Below are positions 1 through 8,500 of a stretch of 11,975 bases of DNA, one piece after another. A program made the position numbers and the translations under genes. Position 1 is the stretch's first letter. Every line of letters starts with the position of its first letter. Origin of the DNA: Cephalothrix spiralis (taxonomy: Eukaryota > Nemertea > Palaeonemertea > Archinemertea > Cephalotrichidae); assembly GCA_032353305.1 (NCBI GenBank), contig JAUCNG010343288.1, positions 1 through 11,975 on the forward strand. Direction: 5' to 3'. The notes under the pieces are model-generated. The model did no database searches. It was given only the letters and a program-made list of their open reading frames with translations, and was not told the origin of the DNA.

Positions 1-124
1 CTGTCAAGCCACGCCTACAGCAGTTTATGGGAAATCCGACCGTCTGGGGGCGTCTCCGGACCCATAGCAACATAATGCAATGGCTTATCGAACCAACTTA
101 CTGGGATCAGTCACGTTATTTCTT
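1..124 (+). CDS. TMEM151: TMEM151-like exon, partial at window edge
   Basis: The frame starting at base 3 is open from the window edge to a GT donor at 125-126 (gtaaaa). It ends ...YWDQSRYF plus two bases of a Leu codon. The downstream exon begins with the one base needed to complete that codon, so the phases agree. The junction reads SRYFL-HRDEHIS, which fits the aromatic-acidic run that I recall before the last membrane helix of TMEM151 proteins. Other frames here hit stops or do not connect. If this exon is wrong, the real upstream exon lies outside the window. Confidence 0.5.
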
Positions 125-619
125 GTAAAAACCCATTCCGGTCTAAATAATCTTGTATTTTTTATTTTCAGACACCGAGATGAACATATAAGTTTTAGTG
201 AAGAGCAGTATATCGAGGGCTTCGAAAAACGGATCGCAGTTTTTACGTCCGAAGCTAGTAAACCATGGTGGATAAGCAGCTTATGGTTTTGGATAGCGTC
301 TCTCTTAGCCTTAACGTGGCCTTATCGTTGGTTGTTCAATAGATGTACAGCAAAAACAACGTATTCAATTCAAAAACAAATTTTTCTTTCAACACCACAA
401 GATGAGACACTTGTTGAAGATCCCGACACCAATGCTCAGCGAATTCAACGACATTTAGGGTCACTCAAAAGGAATTCAAATTACGGAAAAACGGAACTCC
501 CGATTTCATTTCCTTCTATAAAAGATACGGAAAAGAAAGACAATAATTCAAAACAAGCACCGGCTAGTGCTCCGAGTCAATTGGAGATTGATAAAAAGCA
601 CAGGCATATTTCTGTTTAA
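1..619 (+). CDS. TMEM151: TMEM151-family transmembrane protein, C-terminal part (two exons, 5' end outside window)
   Basis: This is the 3' end of a gene that I assign to the TMEM151 family of multi-pass membrane proteins, whose biochemical role is poorly defined. Exon 1-124 is read from base 3 and exon 172-619 ends at TAA 617-619. They join across a 47-bp GT-AG intron at a split Leu codon. The second exon encodes an acidic/aromatic stretch (RDEHISFSEEQYIEGFEKR), then a PWW motif and a hydrophobic segment (WISSLWFWIASLLALTWPY), then a basic cluster and a low-complexity polar tail rich in Lys, Ser and Asp. The acidic stretch, the PW, a membrane helix ending in a W-P pair and the following basic residues match my memory of the TMEM151 C-terminal half. 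The tail would be cytoplasmic if the basic cluster follows the positive-inside rule. The ATG at 80 lies in another frame and is not the start. The family call rests on recalled motifs, not a search. Confidence 0.68.
125..171 (+). other. 47-bp intron of the TMEM151-like gene
   Basis: It begins gtaaaa at 125 and ends in a pyrimidine-rich tract plus ttttcag at 165-171. It is phase 2 (two bases upstream, one downstream). Translating through it would insert 16 residues of hydrophobic non-family sequence, so splicing is the better reading. It is far shorter than any intron of the neighbouring gene (355-2178 bp). Confidence 0.55.
172..619 (+). CDS. TMEM151: TMEM151-like terminal coding exon
   Basis: It starts after the acceptor ttttcag at 171 and runs open for 149 codons to TAA at 617-619. 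The strongest family evidence is the PWWISSLWFWIASLL helix followed by TWPYRWLFNRCT, where a membrane segment ends with a Trp-Pro and basic residues. The remaining ~85 residues are polar and poorly conserved-looking, with clusters such as KDTEKKDNNSK, which suits a disordered tail. An AATAAA signal follows about 105 bases after the stop. Confidence 0.72.
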
Positions 620-1140
620 GATTTATCTACTTTCTGCTTTTGGTTAATTTGTATTATTTAGATACAATGAACAATTTCATGAATTCTTCCTGATATCAAA
701 ACGAATCGTTTTCGGCTTTTTGAAATAAAGTCAAAAATATCATTTTCTGTTTTTAAATATCTCACAATGTATATTATTAGCTTATTGACAGTTTAAAGTC
801 AAAAATATATTTATTTTTATTTTTTATCTCAATACATACATAAGGATCTTGTTTATATATAGTTTAAAGAATCAAATGGCGCTCTTTTAGATATGATTTT
901 TGTATAAAATACCAATTTTAATTGTAATTAAAAAATTCAACATGTATTTTTCTGTGCCTTATTTTTTTTATTTCATAAATGCAAATCATTCAATTTTTAT
1001 TCTACTGTGCATTATTTTTCTTATTTGTAAGAATTGTAAATAAATTGTTACTTTTTCTTTTAAAATTGTAATGATAACATTTAAAATCAGACCTCTTATG
1101 CACCAGTCAATGAAATGCACCGGGGGAGGGGCCGGGAAAT
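620..1140. other. AT-rich 3' flank, no gene seen
   Basis: This is the 3' UTR and flank of the TMEM151-like gene. It is very AT-rich and has two copies of a short motif, aaagtcaaaaatat, at about 727 and 795. The 75-codon open frame on the - strand at 986-1213 has no recognisable domain and runs into the neighbouring repeat, so I treat it as chance. Confidence 0.5.
724..729 (+). promoter_or_regulatory. Candidate polyadenylation signal of the TMEM151-like gene
   Basis: An AATAAA hexamer lies 105 bases after the stop codon at 617-619 and is followed by T-rich sequence. It is the first canonical hexamer downstream. In DNA this AT-rich the hexamer can occur by chance. Confidence 0.4.
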
Positions 1141-1462
1141 GTGAAAATAGCGCTGCGTAGCGATAATTGCTTGGATGGTATTTTTCGGCGCTAGGCCTCG
1201 CAGGCGGGGACATTTTTTCAAGCGCTATCAGTCGCTATGGATCGCCCATAGGGGCGGGGAATTTTAGATTATTACAGACAAAATCCACTTACAAATGAGC
1301 AAAACACAGAAAATTTTGAAAAAGAATAACTTTCAGCTCAGTTGCGGTGTAGCGCTATGTACCGCCACTTTACCCGGGGACTTAGCGCTAAAGGAGTTCT
1401 GTGGATCGGGGCGATCCACCAATTTATAGCGCTAGGATCGCCTTAGGCGTCGCTATTTTGAC
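1141..1462. mobile_element. GC-rich TIR element (MITE-like)
   Basis: The ends form an imperfect terminal inverted repeat: gtgaaaatagcg at 1141 and cgctattttgac ending at 1462, with 11 of 12 bases matching. Inside, short motifs recur on both strands: agcgcta (about 1220, 1351, 1383, 1427), gatcgcc, and ggcgggga. There is also a perfect 8-bp hairpin, gtggatcg-GGG-cgatccac, at 1401-1419. The GC-rich interior stands out sharply from the AT-rich surroundings. I see no coding capacity. A non-autonomous DNA transposon is the simplest reading, and the superfamily is unknown. Confidence 0.5.
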
Positions 1463-1567
1463 ATTTCTGGTCCCTTTTCGTACCGAAAACGAGGCAATAA
1501 TATAATAATTACCAAAATGAGGCTTTTGTCTTGTTTTCAGTATAAAAAGGGACCAAAAATGTCAAAA
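1456..1567. repeat. Foldback repeat (112-bp hairpin)
   Basis: The left arm ttttgacatttctggtccc (from 1456) pairs with the right arm ending at 1567 (gggaccaaaaatgtcaaaa). About 22 of 23 bases match, and weaker pairing continues inward through the gaaaac/gttttc stretches. Another gggaccaaaatg copy follows at 1568-1579. The left arm overlaps the last bases of the GC-rich TIR element, so the two may be parts of one composite repeat. Confidence 0.55.
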
Positions 1568-1974
1568 GGGACCAAAATGAAAGTGACTAATTTTCGCAAT
1601 GTATAATATAGCCACGTTTTACTGTTAGGTCATTCCAGAAGAGGATATCACCTTGTCCATTTTTCCGCCTCAGAAAAATAAAATAATTTTTCATATAATT
1701 TTCGATCTTAGGCATGTGCAGCTTCTGCAATACTAGAATACAGCTACGGCAAAATGAGTACATTCACCTTAAAAGCATATTCGAATCCAAAAAAAGGTTA
1801 TACCAAACGCAATCAGCTTTGTATTACGTCATGGAAAATGATACCGGATAACTGAAAATGCTCAAATTTCATTACTTCGTCAGTAGGCCTACTGAAAGGG
1901 TTAATAAAATAATGTGCAGGATATTGAGAAATTGTCAATTTTTCACGTTGTTATAGTAGTTCTGCCCCCAAAAC

Positions 1975-2203
1975 GTAAAGAGACTTAACTCTATTTTATG
2001 AAATTTTTCAGGAGAGCCGTTTATTGATTTGGATTTGTATTGAATGTATAAGGAAAGTGACAAATAAAGGGTCAAAAAACAATATTTGGAAATAAAATAA
2101 ACCTCTGAAACTTAAGGATATGATAAAACATAGTACATTTGTATAATCAATGATATTATGCAATAAAAAGTTTTCCCGCCAAAATGGAGTTAAGTCTCTT
2201 TAC
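1975..2203. repeat. Inverted-repeat-bounded segment (MITE-like)
   Basis: A perfect 17-bp inverted repeat (gtaaagagacttaactc) occupies 1975-1991 and 2187-2203. Similarity continues inward by several bases (ctatttt against ccatttt). The enclosed ~195 bp is AT-rich and non-coding. The arms and spacing suit a small non-autonomous DNA transposon, but I cannot see a convincing target duplication. It lies between the two convergent genes. Confidence 0.45.
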
Positions 2204-2307
2204 TTCGTGAGGAGAATGGAAATTACCAAACATCAGTCTAATTCAAATTAAGCTTAGTTGGTCATGAAAATTAGCAAATAAAAACATTAATTAACAATTT
2301 ATGTAAC

Positions 2308-2313
2308 TTTAAT
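2308..2313 (-). promoter_or_regulatory. Candidate poly(A) signal (ATTAAA) of the CAP gene
   Basis: On the - strand ATTAAA lies 38 bases after the TAG stop of the CAP/EGF/ShK gene. It is the common single-base variant of AATAAA. No canonical hexamer is closer; an AATAAA on this strand occurs only at 2020-2025. Confidence 0.3.
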
Positions 2314-2350
2314 TATTTGATAAGATGAAACTACTGTCATTGCCTTTAGG

Positions 2351-2514
2351 CTAATCTCCATTTTTCTTATTTTTTAGTTTTTCTTCCTTGGCTGCTTTCT
2401 TGGCTGCTTTCTTGGCTGCATTGGCTGCTTTCCTGACTTCTCTCTCGCTCCATGGTTTTCCATCGATCTGTGTGTTTAAGCCTTCAACAAATTCACTGAC
2501 TGCCTTTCCATTCT
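2351..2514 (-). CDS. CAP gene exon H: lysine/alanine-rich C-terminal tail
   Basis: 164 bp, entering in phase 1 after the acceptor attttcag and ending at TAG (2351-2353). It encodes 53 residues: a mixed polar stretch with IDGKPWSERE, then RKAANAAKKAAKKAAKEEK, then a basic end KNKKNGD. The KAA/AKKA pattern should form a strongly basic helix. It is encoded by a ~12-bp coding repeat. A basic tail could bind glycans, membranes or nucleic acid, but nothing here shows which. Confidence 0.78.
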
Positions 2515-5500
2515 CTGAAAATAAGACAAAAAGTCAATTACTTAAGACAAAAAGTCAATTACTTATAATTATCTAATAAGGAGCCGTCCACAAAATACCC
2601 GTCAACAAAATACTTACGCTCGAAGGGCAGGGGAGGCGGCTATTACCGGTATGGAAAACAGCCAGATGACTCATATTAGGACTTAATAAAAAATTGATCA
2701 TATCGCTGCTAGTAATCACTAAATAGATCTGATACAAACGAATCTGGTGCAATACAACTGAGCTACATAAATTTTTCCCCAGTAGGAGGTAAAAGGCTTA
2801 TTTCAATGAGACTATCCTTCTTAACATATATGCAAAATAGCATGCACTTCAGACTATAAAAAATAGATTTATAAAGGAAATATTGTGCAAAACCCAGCGA
2901 AATGTGCTAGGGCTAATTATAAGTTAAGAACCTAAAAAACGCGAACTGATATTTTTTTTAAGTTGCATTACAAATTCACTTGACGAAAAAACATTCTGGA
3001 AAAAGTAGTAAAAAACCCTAGGGGGGATAGAGTTAAGTGAAAATATGACGTCGTATTTCCATAATAAGACTTTATACCTTTACCCCACCAAGGAAAATGG
3101 ACTTGCTATTGAACTCCCAAAATGATTAATTAATATGCTACTCACTGCAAATTCCGCACATCTCTGGACACACCATGAATGGCACATTTTTGGCCTTGCA
3201 ACTCCCTTCGGTATATGGTGCTTTCCCGCAACTTTTCTTGTCTTGAGCTACCGAACAATCAACTGTAATTTGATGATATACAAGTACATAATATAACATT
3301 TTTATTATTTTAGAAACATCAAAAGAAATTAGGCTGAATGGCCCAGGATTGCACGCATTCATGTTTAGAAAAAGTAAGAAATTCTCAAAATGTCTATTGG
3401 AGATAAAACTAATACATTTTTATCAACTCAATCAACTTATTTTGAGGGCATCAGATGACAGGCTTAAATAGTATCATACGGACAGCTCCCCACTCTACGT
3501 ATTTAGCACGACCCGGCCAACCAGGAGGCAATGTAAGCTGAAAAACTTGCCCAAGGTTCTTCCAGATGGAAAGTGTTGTCGAGACCGGGTTTCGATCCAG
3601 GCACCCCAGGATTACGAGCCAAGCGCTCTACCACTTTGCCACCGAGGCACAAAATATTAATTGATATTGGAAACAAAAATTTATGAAATGATGACTTTGA
3701 TGACATGCAAATTTTGCCAACTTTTTGCATTTGGACAATTTTTGGTATACCAATTAAAAGTAACCAATTTTTTTCCCTTCAAAACAAATTCATGGACAAT
3801 CAAGTTTTATATGTAATCTATAGATACTGCTTAGCTTTTTTAGTAAAAACACAAAATTGAGTCTCGGCTATTCACCTTAAAAGTTTAACTGGAAGTTAAA
3901 AAGTTAAAACTTAAAAGTTAAAAAATAGATAATTGTAAGTTAAAAATTAAACCGAAAGTAAGATCCCTTTTAATTCGACGCCTTCTGCAAAGGTCATTTC
4001 AAAGTTAAATAAACCAAAAGTTGAAAAAATTATGTTCGAAAGTTAACATTAATTTTGACAATTCGAATTTGAAAATCATAAAATGACACTATAGTTAGAT
4101 ACTGAAATTTCAAGAACAAATTTAAGAATTATACATTATAAAGGTATCGGGTGGCGCGCTATATATTTTGCCCGGTATCTTAAACAATATGTGGGATAAT
4201 TATTTTATATTTTGCATGTAGTTGGAATATAAATATATACATGTATCAGGTGGCGCGCTATATTTTTTCCAATATTTTGCCCGCTGTTTACAGGGTCGTA
4301 TCTTAAACATTATTTGAGATAACGATTTATATTTTGCATGTCGTAAAAGAATGATGTTCTCAATAGGGTGCTAAAGTTTATTATTGATATCATTTATAGC
4401 TTTTAAGTTATGTCAATTTGCGCAACTCTGATCAAAAAACGGAATATCATAGAATGTTAGTTGAATCTTTTCTTATCATTCAAAAACCCGTAGTTTAAAA
4501 AATAGAAAAGGTGTTAGCTTTAAATTTTAGTATGCATGTTAACATTAATGTATTCTTTCCGTGTTGTAAATTGCAGCATCATATATGCCAATGGAATATA
4601 ATTTAAAATCCTAAACTGAAAGCGCATCACAATAAGCGAATATTATTCCAGATCCGCCATGTCGCTATTTTTGGTCGTCCTTGTGAAATCGTGGATTTTA
4701 AGTCACTATTATTTCAAAAATATGTATTAAAATGTATACTGACGACAATATACAATCACAGGAACCTAATAAAAGCGTTGAGTGACAGGGATAAGCAAAT
4801 TATTATCAAGTGTTTTACAAAAATAGGCTGTGGTGGATACGCGCCTGAAATGTTATTCGCTCATTTTGATTCGTCAATTTAATTTTACTATGGTTATCGT
4901 ATAATACATTCCGCTGACTTAAAATGCTGAAATTTAACAACGGAAAGAGAACATCATAATGTACTAAAATTTAAGTCAACATTTTTTCATATACTTTCTA
5001 AACTATACGCTTTTTTAAATAAAAAGCAAAGATTCCCACTAAAATTGTTAACCTCATTCTATAATATTCCGTTTTTTGACCAGAGTTGCGCATATTAACA
5101 TAACATAAAAACTAAAAACTTAAAAACTAAAAATCAGATAAAAATTAAACTTTAGCATGTCATTTAAAAATATCATTCTGCTACTACATGCAAAATTTCA
5201 AATTTTTTGAAAATACAACCTTCTAAACAGCGGGAGAGATTCAAGGGCCCACCCAATATATTTCCCTCCATAGGAACAAAAAACAAAAAGGTTATGATAT
5301 GTTAACTCCATTTATTAGTAAAAAATAATGATTAGAATAATTTTGCTTTAAAGAGGTTAATTTAAGGAGCGAAACGTCAGTTAATAAATATTGAGATTAC
5401 ATGACGTTTGCATTTTTTTTGTTTACCAGTTTGATCTTACCTTCGCAGTTAGGTCCGGTTTGACTTGTGTATGGGCAATCGCAGGAGTTATCCTTTACGT

Positions 5501-8500
5501 TGACTTTGCCAAAATCCTGGCAATATTTTCCCTTGGTGTCTGAAAATACCAATATATTCGTTTCACATGAACTCTCTATTCTCTCTACTTGGTATCTTCC
5601 TTTTGATTGAATCTGCAAGTCTAGCTTCCTTTTGATTGACTCTGCTATTCCTTTTGATCGACTCTGCAAGGACTTACTGTGGACCGCCTCCCGGCTTATA
5701 CGCACTTATAACCCCAGGGTCTTATATTAGGGAGTAGGGTGTTAAAAGAAAATTGTCAAGTTTTACTTCATTTTCGGAAAATATACGCGCTGTTCTAAGA
5801 ACCTTAGCGAAAGAAAAAAAATTGGCGCCAAAAGCCCCCCTGGACCTGGCACCTGAAGATTTCAGATCAGTAATATCGTTTTTTAGGGGAGTCTCCCAAA
5901 ATGGCCGATTGTTTTTGTTTTGGCACTTCTGATAGATATAGAAAACAAAATTGGGTAGGTCAAGTATCCACCTTCCCGAGTTATGAGCGATCTAAAAAAA
6001 GCATGTCTCCGTGTACAAACAAAAACACTAATAATTGAAATCGAACGATTCGATTTTAACATTAAATCCCAAAATACTTCAAAATTGTTATTCTAAATTT
6101 TCGGACTTTAAATTATTCAAAGCACGGATTCATACTTCATGTATTATATGACTTATATAGTGTTTATTTATCGATCGTCTGCATTGATAGGATGTTTCTT
6201 TATGCCTATACATTTTTAGTGTCTAAAATCAGGGTTACTTACCACAGAGTCCTTTTCTCATTTTGCACTGTGCCGGTCCCGTTTCGTATGGTTTACTGCT
6301 GGTTCCCTTGGTATTTCCACTGTAAAAGATAAAATTGTTTTAAGACTATTCGAAATATAATCTAGATTCCCTCTTATTCCAAGTACATTTTCCCCTACCT
6401 AACTCCGTTATTTTGTCTATAGGAGAATTCGAAGTAATACAGGGTGTCCCAATATTATGGAAAACAGCCAGAGCATACGAGGGTTGATTGAGTTCTCGGC
6501 CTTGAGCTATTCAGTTTCAATTGCATATACACTTACAATATAACTCCGTTTAAAGATTTCAGACGATTTTTGAATGTCGTGACCTTGACCTTGGTGTCTG
6601 TGACCGCTAATTGAAAATAAAGGGTTGCTTTTAGGTGTCAAACTTTTTAAAATGTTTGGAAAAGTCCTAAATCACATTCATAAATGATATTGAGGTACCA
6701 GATCTTTGGATTTTGTATCAAATAATTCATAATTAAAACCCTTGATGCCAACCCTTAATTTTTTAGAACTAACAAACATTGCCATGAATTATTTGATACA
6801 AAATCCAAAGATCTGGTACCTCAATATCATTTATGAATGTGATTTAGGATCATTGAAATGTATATATACTAGCATTGCAAAATAGGAAGAAATATTTCTA
6901 CTCCCGGTTTAACGTGGCACTTTCCAGATAAAGCAGTTGGAGAGATCGGGAAAAGCCCCATAGTCATTCATTTCGTCTTCTACCAAGATTCTCTTAATGC
7001 ATTATTAAGGTGATTAAAAAATGAAATGCTAGCATTTTAAACAAGAAAAATTGTACTCCATATCTTGTGCGTATTTTCAGCCACCTTCCAAATGTTTGAG
7101 AAATATATCCCTATCACTTTTTTCGAGGCACCAAAATGAAGAAATATAATTATATATACAGTATCAAATGCTTTTTTGATATCGATAAGTATTCTAATTT
7201 TCGCTAAAACCCTTGATGCCAACCCTTAATTTTCAATTAGCGGTCACTGACACCAAGGACAAGGTCACGACCTTCAAAAATGTGTGAAATCTTAAAAAAA
7301 GGGTTTTATTGTAAGTGTGTGAAAAAGGAACGAAAAAAACTGCCAAAAAACATTACATATTAACTTTTTTAACAGCATGGACACATTAATCCAGGTGCAA
7401 AACTCACATTGATTAAAACTTTAGCAGACAAGAATCGCAGGAATCGCTAAAAATTGCAACTTTTTTGCACCATTAACCTCTGCAAAGTTGAATTACCTTT
7501 TTTCTGGGACACACTGTATATATATATAGCAAGTGACAATGTAAGCTACTTACTTCTTTTTTTTTAGAATTGTATTTTTATTTTCAAACAATTTATAGTG
7601 CATATTATTTACATTATCGACTATCGGTTGAGTGTATATATAATTTTTTGCTACTTACGCTGGACCATAGTTACAGACGTACATGCCTCCAATTTCGCAA
7701 CTTGCATAACCACATCCAAGACGGTTACTACTAGCCCATGTAAGCTAAAAATGTCACACAAAATTAAGATTGCAATCCCATTAAAACATTAACGAGATGA
7801 AGTAAATATATAGATATTGCATGCTCCTGTAAGTTATAAATCATCATGAAGAAAATAATATGACTAGGGGCCTACATATAAATCTAAATTTTTTTATTTT
7901 GTCGTAGTTATTCGAAATTAGCGTCACTGTGTGCATCTGGGTCATATATGTGTCCAGATTCCAAAGGTTAAGGTTTTTCCAGTCGGGTTGGTTACGAAAT
8001 CTATAATCCCGAAATCTATATATAATGGACAAATCTATAATCCCGAAATCTACTTAAAATGCCGAAATCTATAATGGACAAAATATATAACGCTGAAATA
8101 TATAATGGACAAAATCTCTAAAATATTCCCACTGTCAAATAATGTTTTTTCACGAAAATACATTTATGACAATAAAAGTTAATGAAGTCGCCATTAATGA
8201 AGCATAACGAATGTAATAACGATTCGCCCTGTCCGGAAGCAGTTTATTTGTAGTGGTTCGGAGCTAGACGGGATATTATGTATTTTCATTTATCAGAAAT
8301 GCCAGTCGGAGCATTAGATGAGGGCCCTATGCATTGGGCAACTCCTAGAATCGCTAATCGACAAGGATTTGCCAAATTGTAATCGGCGAATTCGGTGATC
8401 ATTTTTAAATCATTCAATAAAGTTAAAACTCATCTGGCTGAAAAAATGACTCCTATTTTTTGTGCCCTTTCTAATACAAATACTTTTTCCTTATGGTATC

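Larger units (their letters stand above)
6440..7516. mobile_element. Composite element with mariner-like TIRs and TA target duplication
   Basis: The ends are CAGGGTGTCCCA at 6440-6451 and TGGGACACACTG at 7505-7516, with 11 of 12 matching as an inverted repeat, each flanked by TA (6438-6439, 7517-7518). TA duplication and this TIR style are typical of Tc1/mariner elements. Inner arms also pair: about 6530-6627 against 7220-7320, sharing gaccgctaattgaaaat and the caaggtcacgacc region. The centre holds a perfect 65-bp inverted repeat, a 28-bp direct repeat pair and a reverse transcriptase fragment. No mariner transposase frame remains. It fills most of the intron between the CAP and linker exons. 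Confidence 0.62.

Noticed and set aside
80-171. ATG-initiated extension of the TMEM151-like frame from base 80
   Set aside because: The stretch 80-171 reads through an intron-like segment with good GT and AG sites. The upstream frame at 3-124 joins in phase and fits the family better.
986-1213. 75-codon - strand open frame
   Set aside because: It spans AT-rich flank and the GC-rich TIR element, with no recognisable domain or start context.
2388-2576. 62-codon + strand frame with alternating Ala/Phe/Leu
   Set aside because: It is the antisense shadow of the AAKK coding repeat in the last CAP exon and then enters the tandem duplication.
3588-3650. Functional tRNA-Thr gene
   Set aside because: A and B boxes are present, but the 3' acceptor strand does not pair with GCCTCGG and a SINE body follows.
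3503-3730. 75-codon - strand open frame
   Set aside because: It is translation of the tRNA-derived SINE, including its B-box region.
5540-5705. N-terminal extension of the EGF exon frame to 5705
   Set aside because: The stretch consists of minisatellite and intron. The tttcag acceptor at 5540 gives the correct phase with the upstream exon.
7598-8032. Open frames at 7598-7792 (+) and 7844-8032 (-)
   Set aside because: The first is antisense to CAP exon D plus intron. The second runs through the tandem array. Neither has a domain.
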